A program made the translations under genes and the position numbers. A DNA stretch of 64,000 nucleotides from Selenihalanaerobacter shriftii (GTDB lineage: Bacteria > Bacillota > Halanaerobiia > Halobacteroidales > Acetohalobiaceae): NCBI RefSeq assembly GCF_900167185.1, contig NZ_FUWM01000011.1:1-64000 (forward strand), read 5' to 3'. Below the pieces are notes generated by a model. That model was not told the origin of the DNA. It was given only the letters and a program-made list of their open reading frames with translations, and did not search any database. Position 1 is the stretch's first letter, and the number at the start of each line of letters is the position of its first letter. Below, one piece after another: positions 17,182-26,363 of this stretch.

Positions 17182-18159
17182 TTACATAAATTCCTCCGGG
17201 TCTTCTGTTAAGAATGTACCTAAAGGAGGCGGATTATCTATCTCCTCTTCATTAGTAGCTACTTCATTGATTCCAAATAATTCATCCATATCTAAAGTTA
17301 CTTTTCGATTTAACTTCTGAATTGGAAGCCCTACTGGACATACTCTTTCACATTCTCCACAGTCTATACATCTTCCTGCTACATGAAAAGTACGTGTGAT
17401 ATGAAAGGCTTCATTATCAGAAAGACTCTTTCCTTTAGCCAACCAAGTAGATCTTTCATCTCGGTCAAATACACAATCTCGACAAGTACAAGCAGGACAA
17501 ACATTTCGACATGCATAACATCTAATACATCTATCAAAATGTTCTCCCCAGAATTCATCCTTTTTTTCTGCTGATTTTTCTGCTAATTCTGCTACCTCCT
17601 TGTCCCTATCCTTATCTTGTGGTAACTCATTAACTTCATCACCAATTACATTATCAGCAATAACTGGATTAGGAAAACTACAATCTAAGCATCTAGAAAG
17701 TAATGCTTCTTCTCTAGAAAAGTTTTCGCTTCCACTTTCAGTCTTAACTATAACTTCACTATCAGTTACTTTTGCTTCAGTAATAGTCGTAATATCAATC
17801 TTACCTTTAATCTTATTAATATCTATATTTCCAGCACAAGGAAGACCTATTACCTTCAATTCTTCCCGCTTAATTTGATTATCTTGTAGTAATCTAACTA
17901 CTGCTCGAGAATCACAACCTTTAACAAAAACTGCTATCTTATCTTCATCATGATCTTCTTTTTTAGTTAATAATTTAGGTAAATTATTAACACAAAAAGG
18001 ATTCCATAACAGATTTTCTGTCTTCTCTACAGTGTCAGCAAAAAGAGGAGTCGTACGACAAGCGTAAGTTCCCTCTTTATAGCCAAGAACTAACTCTACT
18101 TCATCATTGTCTAACAATTCTTTAGCTTTATTACGCACTAATTCCGTCTCTTTACTCAT
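17182..18159 (-). CDS. flxC: FlxC-like iron-sulfur subunit (FrhB-like N-terminus)
   Basis: 325 residues. The N-terminal half contains FVKGCDSRAVVRLLQ and GLPCAGNIDINKI, as in the F420-hydrogenase beta-like/4Fe-4S family. Then CLDCSFPNP, CIRCYACRNVCPACTC and, near the C-terminus, CIDCGECERVCPVGLPIQ give two ferredoxin clusters plus extra cysteines. It is thought to link FlxA/FlxB to MvhD/HdrA. Its ATG overlaps the flxD stop by 3 bases (ATGA), so its translation depends on ribosomes that have already passed the UGA-Sec codon in flxD. Confidence 0.78.
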   Translation of the reverse strand: MSKETELVRNKAKELLDNDEVELVLGYKEGTYACRTTPLFADTVEKTENLLWNPFCVNNLPKLLTKKEDHDEDKIAVFVKGCDSRAVVRLLQDNQIKREELKVIGLPCAGNIDINKIKGKIDITTITEAKVTDSEVIVKTESGSENFSREEALLSRCLDCSFPNPVIADNVIGDEVNELPQDKDRDKEVAELAEKSAEKKDEFWGEHFDRCIRCYACRNVCPACTCRDCVFDRDERSTWLAKGKSLSDNEAFHITRTFHVAGRCIDCGECERVCPVGLPIQKLNRKVTLDMDELFGINEVATNEEEIDNPPPLGTFLTEDPEEFM

Positions 18160-18599
18160 TGCATATCCCTCATTTTCTTATTCGGCCCTAATTTTTTGAT
18201 ATTTTCAACAATTTCAGTTGCAGTATCAGCAAATTTCTGTCCTTCAGAACCTGAAATCCACTTAACATATAGACGTTCTGGATTAAAACCAACATACTCT
18301 AGAAGACGTTTCATGACTAAATAACGCCTACGAGTAAAGTAATTACCACTATCATAGTGGCAGTCACCAGGATGTCAGCCAGCCACCAACAATGCATCTG
18401 CACCTTTTTGGAAAGCCTTTAATATGAATTGTGGGTTTACACGTCCAGAACAAGGCACTCGAATAATTCGTATATTAGAAGGATATTCTAGTCTGCTAGT
18501 ACCAGCTAAATCTGCTCCAGTATAACTACACCAATTACAGCAAAAAGCCACTACTACAGGCTCCCAATCTTCTTGATTAGGCTTTGGATTTATTGACAT
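18156..18599 (-). CDS. mvhD: Selenocysteine-containing MvhD/FlxD electron-transfer subunit
   Basis: The frame appears to stop at TGA 18377-18375 after 74 residues, but continues in frame to a real TGA at 18158-18156, giving 147 residues. The two halves together are a complete MvhD: [2Fe-2S] cysteines C20, C21, C24 ([16 protein letters not shown]), C50 (VPCSGRVNP), then LLVAG-U75[12 protein letters not shown] and [18 protein letters not shown]75 falls exactly where other MvhD proteins have Cys (GCHPGDCHY), and methanococcal VhuD is a known Sec homologue. A 29-nt hairpin follows 7 bases after the UGA. It passes electrons to HdrA. Overlaps hdrA by 10 bases and flxC by 3. Confidence 0.9.
18339..18367 (-). 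promoter_or_regulatory. Candidate bacterial SECIS hairpin in mvhD
   Basis: On the minus-strand mRNA, 7 bases after the UGA (18377-18375), GUGACUGCCACUA pairs with UAGUGGUAAUUAC around a UGA triloop: twelve pairs (including G-U) and one C-A mismatch. The position within the coding sequence right after the UGA is as required for SelB-dependent decoding in bacteria. Confidence 0.7.
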
Positions 18600-20566
18600 A
18601 TAGCTTCCACCTCCGCCAGAATTTGTTCATTAGAGAATCCTTTCAAGTTCATGGCACCAGGTCTACAAGTAGCAGAACAAGTTCCACAACCAGCACATAG
18701 ACTGTCATTAACTTCTACTACCATGCGAGTACCCTCTTTACCATGATTTCGCTCTGTAATTTCTTTTTCAGAAATTGCAGAGTATGGACAAACCGGTACA
18801 CAACGTAAACAACCTGAACATCTACTAGTATTACATACGGCAGTCATTGGATCATTCTCAATTTCATCTTTGGAGATTAAATTAATCGCTTTAGCAGCTG
18901 CACCACTGGCTTGAGCTACAGTTTCTGGAATATCTTTAGGCCCTTGACATGCTCCAGCTAAAAAGATACCTGCAGCATTAGTTTCTACTGGCCTTAATTT
19001 AGGATGAGCTTCTGTCATAAATCTATTCTCATCATAAGAAATCCCCATCATTTGTGCTACTTGCTGAGCATCTGAATTAGCTTCTACTGCTGTAGCTAAA
19101 ACAACCATATCAGTCTCTAAAACAACTTGTTCAGCTAACATTGTATCTTCACCTTTGACAATTAATTTATCTCCTTGTTTATATATTCTAGAAACCCGTC
19201 CTCGCACATAATCTGCCTCAAACTGATCAACAGTTCTTTTATAAAACTCTTCATAACCTTTCTTAAAAGCCCGTACATCCATATAAAATACACTAGAATC
19301 TATATCATAATGTTCTTTAAGATATGTAGCATGTTTAGCAGTATACATACAGCAGATTCCAGAACAATACTCATGACCTTTTTGGCCATCTCTTGAACCT
19401 ACACATTGAATAAATGTAACATGCTCTGGTTTCTTCTCATCAGAAAGCCTTTTGACTTTTCCTCCTGTTGGACCAGAAGCATTCATTAATCTCTCTAAGT
19501 GTAAACCAGTAATTATATCATCATACTTGTCATAGTTATACTCTGGATATCCAGTTGGATCATAAAGGTCATAACCTGTAGCAACTATTACTGCTCCAAT
19601 TTCTTCTTCTACAAATTCAGCTTCTTGTTCGAAATCGACTGCATCTTTAGGACATAGCTTCTGGCAAACGCCACATTTACCTGTCTTAAAGTATAAGCAG
19701 TTATCTCTATCAATTACTGGTACACTTGGTACCGACTGTGGAAATGGAATATAGATAGCTGATCTATCTCCTAAGGCCATATCAAACTCATTAGCAACTG
19801 AGCTTGGACATTTTTCCCAACAGATCCCGCACCCCATACATTTATCTTCATCTACAGATCTAGCTTTTCTCTTAATAGTAGCCTTGAAGTTACCTACATA
19901 CCCTTCTAACTTATCTACTTCAGAATAAGCATATAAGGTTATATTTGGATGTCCTGATACATCAACCATCTTAGGTGCTAAAATACAGATGGAACAGTCT
20001 AAAGTAGGAAATGTCTTATCTAACTGTGCCATCTTACCTCCAACAGTCGGTTCTTTTTCCACAACTACAACTTCATGACCGGAATCAGCTAAATCTAATG
20101 CAGCCTGGATACCGGCAATACCGCCTCCAACCACCATAGCCCTTCCGGTTACATCAGCAGTAGTTGTCTGTAATGGAATAGCAAATTCTGTTTTTTGCAC
20201 TGCTCTTCTTACTAAAGCTATTGCCTTATCAGTAGCTTTATCTTCATCATGATGAACCCAAGAACATTGCTCTCGTAAATTAGCCATTACTAATGTATAT
20301 GGATTTAATCCAGCACTAGCTATCGTCTTTCTAAAAGTAGGCTCGTGCATTCTTGGTGAACAAGCAGCTACTACTACTCGATTTAAATTATGCTCTTCAA
20401 TAGCTTGTTTAATTTCTTCCTGTCCTGGTTCTGAACAAGTATATTTATAGTTACAAGAATATACAACGTTTGGTAGTTCTCCTATTCTTTCAGATACTTT
20501 TTCTACATCAACTGTACCTGCTATATTAGAACCACACCAACAAACAAATACTCCTATTCGTTTCAT
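18590..20566 (-). CDS. hdrA: HdrA-like flavoprotein iron-sulfur subunit
   Basis: 658 residues, the usual HdrA length. The FAD-binding fold carries [20 protein letters not shown] and [16 protein letters not shown] with the HdrA cysteine pair [12 protein letters not shown]. Ferredoxin motifs are [27 protein letters not shown], and C-terminal [16 protein letters not shown] and [16 protein letters not shown]. It also keeps [13 protein letters not shown], the site that is Sec in some methanogens and Cys here. HdrA is the flavin-bifurcating core: it splits electron pairs between ferredoxin and a disulfide/HdrB branch. Here the electron donor is likely NADH through Flx. Confidence 0.92.
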   Translation of the reverse strand: MKRIGVFVCWCGSNIAGTVDVEKVSERIGELPNVVYSCNYKYTCSEPGQEEIKQAIEEHNLNRVVVAACSPRMHEPTFRKTIASAGLNPYTLVMANLREQCSWVHHDEDKATDKAIALVRRAVQKTEFAIPLQTTTADVTGRAMVVGGGIAGIQAALDLADSGHEVVVVEKEPTVGGKMAQLDKTFPTLDCSICILAPKMVDVSGHPNITLYAYSEVDKLEGYVGNFKATIKRKARSVDEDKCMGCGICWEKCPSSVANEFDMALGDRSAIYIPFPQSVPSVPVIDRDNCLYFKTGKCGVCQKLCPKDAVDFEQEAEFVEEEIGAVIVATGYDLYDPTGYPEYNYDKYDDIITGLHLERLMNASGPTGGKVKRLSDEKKPEHVTFIQCVGSRDGQKGHEYCSGICCMYTAKHATYLKEHYDIDSSVFYMDVRAFKKGYEEFYKRTVDQFEADYVRGRVSRIYKQGDKLIVKGEDTMLAEQVVLETDMVVLATAVEANSDAQQVAQMMGISYDENRFMTEAHPKLRPVETNAAGIFLAGACQGPKDIPETVAQASGAAAKAINLISKDEIENDPMTAVCNTSRCSGCLRCVPVCPYSAISEKEITERNHGKEGTRMVVEVNDSLCAGCGTCSATCRPGAMNLKGFSNEQILAEVEAICQ

Positions 20567-20592
20567 AAATCATCTCTCCTGCTTTTTAGAAT

Positions 20593-21456
20593 TTATCCAA
20601 CTAGTGACCCTAATAACTCTTCAGATTCAACAAAGTGTCTCTTAAGTCCTAGCTCTTTAGCACTAACGCCTAAAGCTAAACCGATTAGCTGCGTAAAGTA
20701 GAATATAGGCATATTAAAGTCATTACCATACTTCTCATTAATCTGTTCTTGACGCATATCTAAATTGGCATGACATAACGGACAAGCAGTTACTATACAA
20801 TTAGCACCTGCTTCTTTTGCAGCATTTAATATATCTCTACTTAATTTTAATACTATTTCACCCCGTGGCATTACTAAACTTCCGCCACAACACTCAACCT
20901 TGTGAGTCCATTCAACTGGTTGAGTACCAATTACTTTCATTAGTCGGTCCATACTCTGCGGATTTTCAGTGTCATCAAACTCTGTTACCTCAGGAGGTCT
21001 AGTTAATAAACATCCATAATAAACAGCAGGTTTAATATCACTTAACTCATTACTAACCTTCTGTTTAAGTAAATCTATGATTCCATCTTCAAATACTTCA
21101 ATTAAATTTAAAACTTCAATATCAACATCATAATCCATTTCAATGATATCATTAACTGTGTTCTTTAATTCACTATCTTCTGCAAGCTTTTTGTTAGCTG
21201 CTTTAAATCTATTATAACAAGCCGCACATGGGGCTACTACATCAAGTCCTTCCTTCTCAGCAATTGCTAAATTTCTAGCAGGTAAAGCTAAAGGAAGCAA
21301 ATGACTAGTAGTATGAGCCGGAGTAGATCCACAGCAATTCCAATCAGGAATCTCTCTTAACTCTACATCCAACTTTTCCATAACTAACTCAGTAGCCATA
21401 TTATACTCTTCAGCCATTGAATGGAGAGAACACCCTGGATAGTATGCGTACTTCAT
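20593..21456 (-). CDS. hdrB: HdrB-like subunit with CCG cysteine motifs
   Basis: 287 residues. Two CCG domains: PDWNCCGSTPAHTTS near residue 41 and KVECCGGSLVMPRG in the second half, each completed by APCAACYNR and TACPLCHANLD. In HdrB these bind the noncubane [4Fe-4S] clusters that reduce a disulfide. Methanogen substrate CoM-S-S-CoB is unlikely here; the partner in bacteria is unknown or a DsrC/TusE-like protein, none of which is visible in the window. Start overlaps the hdrC stop by one base. Confidence 0.9.
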   Translation of the reverse strand: MKYAYYPGCSLHSMAEEYNMATELVMEKLDVELREIPDWNCCGSTPAHTTSHLLPLALPARNLAIAEKEGLDVVAPCAACYNRFKAANKKLAEDSELKNTVNDIIEMDYDVDIEVLNLIEVFEDGIIDLLKQKVSNELSDIKPAVYYGCLLTRPPEVTEFDDTENPQSMDRLMKVIGTQPVEWTHKVECCGGSLVMPRGEIVLKLSRDILNAAKEAGANCIVTACPLCHANLDMRQEQINEKYGNDFNMPIFYFTQLIGLALGVSAKELGLKRHFVESEELLGSLVG

Positions 21457-22022
21457 TACTTATCACCCTCCATTCGTCTAACCTTATTAAATATTTTTTG
21501 AACTTCATTAATCCCTTTAATCTTATCTGGAGTCAAACTAATCTTATTCTTCAAAAACATCGGTAGACCTAATTCAGCATCTTGCATTAAGTTACCGCTT
21601 TTCATATTGTATTCTATAGTCATACCCATTTCGAAAACTCTACCGCCCTTCTTAACTGAATTTAAAAAGACATCATGAAATAAAGCAACATTTTTTTCTT
21701 TTGGCTTTACTCCTTCATGTCTAGCTTCAATTCTTAATGAATCCATTATTGCAGCTAAGTCTACTTCTCGAGGGCAACGAGCTGTACAAGTAGAACAGGT
21801 AGCACATAACCAAATCGTTGAATTGTTTAACACTTTATCTTTCATATTCAATTGAACCATACGAACGATCTGTCTAGGAGCATAATCCATAGCATAACTA
21901 AGTGGACATCCTCCAGTACACTTACCGCATTGATAACAACTTTTTATACTTTGACCACTCTCTGTTTCAATCTTCTCTTTAAATCCCTGGTTCTTATTCT
22001 TTACAGCTGATAAGTTTATCAT
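21456..22022 (-). CDS. hdrC: HdrC-like iron-sulfur subunit
   Basis: 188 residues, with two [4Fe-4S] motifs, CYQCGKCTGGCPLSYA and CATCSTCTARCPREVDL. It carries electrons between HdrA and HdrB. First gene of the seven-gene operon hdrCBA-flxDCBA; an AGAGGGA ribosome site precedes its ATG. No membrane helix, so the complex should be cytosolic. Confidence 0.9.
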   Translation of the reverse strand: MINLSAVKNKNQGFKEKIETESGQSIKSCYQCGKCTGGCPLSYAMDYAPRQIVRMVQLNMKDKVLNNSTIWLCATCSTCTARCPREVDLAAIMDSLRIEARHEGVKPKEKNVALFHDVFLNSVKKGGRVFEMGMTIEYNMKSGNLMQDAELGLPMFLKNKISLTPDKIKGINEVQKIFNKVRRMEGDK

Positions 22023-22292
22023 AACAATCCCTCTTTTTAATGAATTTTAAAAATATTTAGAATAAAAATTAAAACCAAACCATTAATACCTCTAAACATT
22101 GCCTAATAAGACTTCATCCTATTTATCACTTCTCGCCTACTCCTGAAATCTCACCTCCTTTTATTACCATATATTATTAGTATATGATATAAATGGATAA
22201 ATATATTAAAATATATCACAAAATACTAAATTGATTAAATTTACTGAAAATTTAATTATGAAATAATTCACTTCTTTTTATTATTATTAAAT
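22023..22292. other. Intergenic promoter region upstream of hdrC
   Basis: About 270 AT-rich bases between hdrC and the rnf terminator; it must contain the hdr-flx promoter. Seen here: a dyad CATATA-TTATTAG-TATATG (22168-22186) and an AAAAGGAGGTGAG element (22162-22151) followed by ATT and only seven sense codons. I see no gene. Confidence 0.5.
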
Positions 22293-22325
22293 GTAAAAAA
22301 GAGACTTTGTCACCAAAGTCTCTTT
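22293..22325 (-). terminator. Rho-independent terminator of the rnf operon
   Basis: 12-bp perfect stem AAAGAGACTTTG/CAAAGTCTCTTT with a 4-base loop, followed on the minus strand by TTTTTTACATTT. It lies 27 bases after the rnfB stop. Confidence 0.9.
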
Positions 22326-22352
22326 CTCAATAATTTTAAATTTAATTTTATT

Positions 22353-23531
22353 TTAATCTACTTCTATTGCCTCTGTCGGACATGCATCCACACAATTTTC
22401 ACATTCAACACAGACCTCTGGATTAATCTCATGAATTTCTCCTGCTTCACCACTAATAGCTTCTACAGGACATTCCTCCACACATACAGTACAGCCTGCA
22501 CAGGCTTCAGTAATTTTCACTTTACATCCACTCTCATCTATTGCAGCAGATTCGTCATCTGTTTTATCTTCTGTTTTATCTTCTGTTTTATCTTCTGTTT
22601 TATCTTCTGTTTTATCTTCATCTTCATCTTCATCAGATGAAGCAACTTTTAAATCAGGCCTATCATCTTTTTTCTTATTTTTCTTATCTTTCTTATCTTT
22701 CTTTTTCTTCTTCAATTCTGCATCTGTTTCAATAACATTAATAGTATCCATTGGACAAGCTTTAACACATGCCCCACAATTAATACAGTCATTATAATCT
22801 AAAACAGCTAAATTATTTTCCATAGTTATAGCATCTACAGGACACTTTTTAGCACAAATCCCACAGCCAATACATCCTACCTTACATACTTCTTTAACAC
22901 TTTTTCCCTCATTATGCGAACTACACTGAATATGCACTTCTTTATCCTCACGAGCCAAAGTGATAATTTCTTTAGGACATTCATCCACACAATTTCCACA
23001 ACCAGTACATTTCTCATCAATAATCTCTGGTAAGCCATTATCATTCATCTCAATCGCATCAAATGGACAGATTGCTGCACAATCACCAAAACCTAAACAT
23101 CCATATGCACAAGATTTATTACCATTGCTAGCAATATCAGATGCTTTACAACTTTGGATTCCTTGATAATGTGAACGTTTGAATGTTTCTTGATTACCAC
23201 CATGACATAAAATCCGAGCTACACTCCCAACACTATCATCACCAGTATTTGCTCCCATAATTTCTGCTATCTTGTCAGCTACTTCACTACCACCAACAGG
23301 ACAACCGTCCACTTCCACATTACCTTCTACTACTGCTTCAGCAAAACTACCACAACCTGGTTCTCCACAAGCACCGCAATTAGCACCAGGTAGAGCATCT
23401 TCAATATCTTCTATTCTAGGATCTACTTCTACAGCTAATTTTACTGAGGCAATCGTCAGTCCACCAGCAAAAACTCCACCTAAAATTGCCATACTTGGCA
23501 CTGCTGTTTTCAACAAACTCATATAATCCAT
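22353..23531 (-). CDS. rnfB: RnfB with six ferredoxin motifs and a low-complexity linker
   Basis: 392 residues, longer than most RnfB. An N-terminal membrane anchor (about 10-30) precedes the four-cysteine cluster (C52, C55, C60, C77), then ferredoxin motifs at about 141-155, 175-185, 216-230 and 249-259. A linker (271-330) rich in KKDKK and then in EDKT repeats follows, and two further motifs, CAGCTVCVEECPVEAI (344-359) and CVECENCVDACPTEAI (374-389). RnfB accepts electrons from reduced ferredoxin. The extra clusters suggest a flexible electron-collecting arm (inference). Last gene of the operon. Confidence 0.92.
   Translation of the reverse strand: MDYMSLLKTAVPSMAILGGVFAGGLTIASVKLAVEVDPRIEDIEDALPGANCGACGEPGCGSFAEAVVEGNVEVDGCPVGGSEVADKIAEIMGANTGDDSVGSVARILCHGGNQETFKRSHYQGIQSCKASDIASNGNKSCAYGCLGFGDCAAICPFDAIEMNDNGLPEIIDEKCTGCGNCVDECPKEIITLAREDKEVHIQCSSHNEGKSVKEVCKVGCIGCGICAKKCPVDAITMENNLAVLDYNDCINCGACVKACPMDTINVIETDAELKKKKKDKKDKKNKKKDDRPDLKVASSDEDEDEDKTEDKTEDKTEDKTEDKTDDESAAIDESGCKVKITEACAGCTVCVEECPVEAISGEAGEIHEINPEVCVECENCVDACPTEAIEVD
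22558..22617. repeat. 12-bp tandem repeat in rnfB
   Basis: Five exact tandem copies of TCTGTTTTATCT (plus strand), which encode the EDKT repeat in the RnfB linker. It continues into shorter acidic repeats (TCATCT) to about 22640. The identical copies point to recent expansion. Confidence 0.9.
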
Positions 23532-23637
23532 TAATTATCTCACCTCCGTTTGACGATGAAAGCTAGAATTAATTACAAAATATATCAATACTATATCGTA
23601 ATTCCTAATTGAAATCAAACATATTAAGGAATTACTA

Positions 23638-24216
23638 TTACATTGCAATCATACCGGAAAAACCCATAAATGCCATAGCCATCATACCGGCTATAAGTAA
23701 AGTCATCGGAGCTCCTTGTAGTGGTTCAGGAACATCAGCGAATTCTAAATTCTCTCGCATTCCTGCCATTAAAACCATAGCTAAAGTAAAACCAACCCCG
23801 GCACCGAATCCAAAAACAGTACTCTCAATGAAACTATATCCTTTTAAAGGAATTATCAAAGCTAAACCTAAAATCGCACAATTAGTTGTAATTAATGGTA
23901 AGAAGATTCCTAAAGCTTTATACAGCGGTTCACTAATCTTCTTTACTGCCATTTCTGTTAACTGCACAAAGGATGAAATTACTAAAATAAAAGATACATA
24001 CTGTAAATATGGTAAACCAAAAGCATCAAGAACAAAAGTTTGAACAAACCAAACTACCATTGCTGAAGTAGTCATTACAAAGGTTGTAGCTAAACCCATA
24101 CTAAAAGCAGTAGGAATCTCTTTGGAAACACCTAAAAATGGGCAAATGCCTAAAAATCTGGCTAAAATAAAGTTATTAGTAATGGCTGCTCCAATAAATA
24201 TAAGTGCTAACTCCAT
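23638..24216 (-). CDS. rnfA: RnfA membrane subunit
   Basis: 192 residues, six predicted membrane helices, no soluble domain. RnfA and RnfE are inverted-topology homologues that hold a [2Fe-2S] cluster in the membrane; the conserved cysteines are in the half-helices FLGICPFLGVS and TTNCAILGLAL. Carries electrons from RnfB side across the membrane. 59 bases after rnfE. Confidence 0.95.
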   Translation of the reverse strand: MELALIFIGAAITNNFILARFLGICPFLGVSKEIPTAFSMGLATTFVMTTSAMVVWFVQTFVLDAFGLPYLQYVSFILVISSFVQLTEMAVKKISEPLYKALGIFLPLITTNCAILGLALIIPLKGYSFIESTVFGFGAGVGFTLAMVLMAGMRENLEFADVPEPLQGAPMTLLIAGMMAMAFMGFSGMIAM

Positions 24217-24275
24217 AATTGGTTAACCTCCTTCTATGTTAATTCAATAATTTTAATTAGTTAGATTTAATAAAA

Positions 24276-24878
24276 TTAAGCTCCAGCAGGTGAGTCATTC
24301 CGAATTGCATTAAAGATTGCTAAAACTACTCCTAAAGTTAAAAAAGCACCGGCTGGTAAAACCATAATAATCCAAGGTGTAAACCAATCTCCCATTACCT
24401 GTACTCCAAAGATTGTTCCAAATCCAAATACTTCTCTAATAATACCTAAGAAAGTTAAGGCCCAAGTAAAACCAACACCCATTCCTAAGGCATCAGAAAT
24501 TGCATAATGGACTGGATTTTGCGTAGCAAATGATTCTGAACGTCCTAAGATTAAACAATTAACCACAATCAATGGAATGAATAAACCTAAAAGCTTATGA
24601 ACTTCTGGGAAATAAGCTGCCATTACATAATCAGCAATCGTTACAAAGGTAGCAATTACTACGATATAACAAGGGATCCGAACCTTATGTGGAATTACCT
24701 TTTTAAAGATAGAGTTAACTATCCCACCACCTAATAGCACAAAAGCAGTAGCTAGCCCCATGGCCAAACCATTAACAGCTGTATTAGTTACCGCTAAAGT
24801 AGGACACATTCCTAAAAGCAAGATCCAAACCGGATTTTCATCCCATAAACCCTTGAAAAATTCTTTCCATAATGACAT
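24276..24878 (-). CDS. rnfE: RnfE membrane subunit
   Basis: 200 residues with six membrane helices. The conserved cysteine sites LGMCPTLAVTN and IVVNCLILGRSESFA mark RnfE and pair with those of RnfA around the membrane [2Fe-2S] cluster. Sits 2 bases after rnfG. Confidence 0.95.
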   Translation of the reverse strand: MSLWKEFFKGLWDENPVWILLLGMCPTLAVTNTAVNGLAMGLATAFVLLGGGIVNSIFKKVIPHKVRIPCYIVVIATFVTIADYVMAAYFPEVHKLLGLFIPLIVVNCLILGRSESFATQNPVHYAISDALGMGVGFTWALTFLGIIREVFGFGTIFGVQVMGDWFTPWIIMVLPAGAFLTLGVVLAIFNAIRNDSPAGA

Positions 24879-24880
24879 AT

Positions 24881-25426
24881 TTATTCACCCCCACCCTCTA
24901 CAGATTTAACCTTCTCAATAGTATTTTCAATAATATCACTAACTGCTTGTGAAGAAATTGTTGCACCAGCAATTGCTTCTACATCATCTTTTGCTTTAAA
25001 ATTATCGGAAAATGATTTATTATCAAACTGATTTTCAAACGATGGTTCAGTTATTCTTGCTCCTAAACCAGGTGTTTCTAAATGACTTAAAATCTTAATT
25101 GCTAAAACTTTATCATTTCGAAGATCCATACCTAACATTATCTTAATAATCCCCTGGAAACCAGGTCCTTCAGTCTCTATGGCTGTTCCTACTAAATTAC
25201 CATTATCATCATAACCTTTATATAATTCAAGACCATCTTTATTTACTGTTTCATACTTTACAGCCCCTGGAAGTACATTTAAAATAGCTTGCTTCTTCAT
25301 TTTAGCTGCATAAGCATCGATCTTAGGCTTAGTAAGCGCAAAAGTAAAAGTCAAAACTGTAGCTGATACAATCATAATAATAGTTAATACAGCAACCATT
25401 GCTACTTTAGAATCTTCTTGAGCCAT
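24881..25426 (-). CDS. rnfG: RnfG FMN-binding subunit
   Basis: 181 residues: one N-terminal membrane helix (about 8-32) and a domain on the outer face with EAIAGATISSQAV, where the threonine of the S/A-GAT-motif carries covalent FMN. It also has the family stretch GPGFQGIIKIMLGMD. Start overlaps the rnfD stop by one base. Confidence 0.94.
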   Translation of the reverse strand: MAQEDSKVAMVAVLTIIMIVSATVLTFTFALTKPKIDAYAAKMKKQAILNVLPGAVKYETVNKDGLELYKGYDDNGNLVGTAIETEGPGFQGIIKIMLGMDLRNDKVLAIKILSHLETPGLGARITEPSFENQFDNKSFSDNFKAKDDVEAIAGATISSQAVSDIIENTIEKVKSVEGGGE

Positions 25427-26352
25427 TATTCAGCCACCTCCCCATATACAGTTGGAAGAGTATATTTATCAATAATTGGTACAAACATATTCATTAAAAT
25501 AATCGAATATAAAACCCCTTCTGGATAACCACCATAAAGTCTAATTAATACTAATAAAACTCCTGCTCCAATTCCAAAAATCCAGCGTCCTTTCTTAGTA
25601 ATTGGAGTGGTTACCATATCTGTAGCATAAAAGAAAGCACCTGCTAATAAACTTCCTGCTAATAAATGAAAGATAGGGTCCTGCCCTAAAATAGTTATCA
25701 GTACCACAACAGTACCTAAATAACTGAATGGAATTCTCCAATCAATATAACCTTTATATAATAAGTATAATCCACCTAATAAGATAGCTACAGCAGAAAC
25801 TTCACCTAAAGAACCACTAACTGTTCCCATAAACAAATCACTATAAGGCGTTATTTCCCCTTGCATCTTCATTAAATTTAAAGGAGTTGCTTGAGATTGA
25901 GCATCAACAAATGGTTTCTCCCAAGTAGTCATTAATACTGGAAAAGATGCTAATAAAAAAGCTCTTCCGATTAATGCTGGATTAAAATAATTATAACCTA
26001 ATCCACCAAATATCTGTTTACCTAAAACAATTGCTACTACAGTTCCTACTACTGCTACCCATAAAGGTAACTCTGGAGGTAAACTCATTGCTAATAATAA
26101 AGCAGTTACTAGAGCACTTCCATCATCAATTGTAATTTCTACTCCCCTAATCTTCTGGAATAATGCTTCACTAACTAAAGCCGTTATAGTACAAGTTAAT
26201 ATTAACCATAAAGCATGTAAACCAAAAGTTCTAACAGCAATAACTAATGCTGGCACTAATGCTAAAACAACGTTATACATAATTTTAGAAACTGAATCGT
26301 CATCTTTAACATGAGGTGCTGGAGTTACTGTTAAACCTCTTCCCTTACTCAT
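25426..26352 (-). CDS. rnfD: RnfD membrane subunit
   Basis: 308 residues, about nine or ten membrane helices; ion-translocating subunit related to NqrB. The covalent FMN site is recognisable in AQSQATPLNLMK (Thr in QATPL), and DDGSALVTALLLAMSLPP is typical. Rnf couples ferredoxin:NAD+ oxidoreduction with Na+ or H+ pumping; which ion cannot be told from sequence alone. Confidence 0.94.
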   Translation of the reverse strand: MSKGRGLTVTPAPHVKDDDSVSKIMYNVVLALVPALVIAVRTFGLHALWLILTCTITALVSEALFQKIRGVEITIDDGSALVTALLLAMSLPPELPLWVAVVGTVVAIVLGKQIFGGLGYNYFNPALIGRAFLLASFPVLMTTWEKPFVDAQSQATPLNLMKMQGEITPYSDLFMGTVSGSLGEVSAVAILLGGLYLLYKGYIDWRIPFSYLGTVVVLITILGQDPIFHLLAGSLLAGAFFYATDMVTTPITKKGRWIFGIGAGVLLVLIRLYGGYPEGVLYSIILMNMFVPIIDKYTLPTVYGEVAE

Positions 26353-26363
26353 TCTTTGCCCTC

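Noticed and set aside
18375-18599. A stand-alone 74-residue protein ending at TGA 18377-18375
   Set aside because: The downstream frame continues the MvhD family without a gap, a hairpin follows the UGA and the UGA stands at a family Cys; it is the N-terminal part of a selenoprotein.
22558-22617. Short tandem repeats as a CRISPR array
   Set aside because: Units are contiguous, 12 bp, without spacers, and lie inside the rnfB reading frame; the same holds for the 9-bp repeat in sirC.
22431-22735. Plus-strand frames rich in Phe-Cys-Phe-Ile opposite rnfB
   Set aside because: They are reading-frame shadows of the 12-bp repeat and of the rnfB linker on the other strand.
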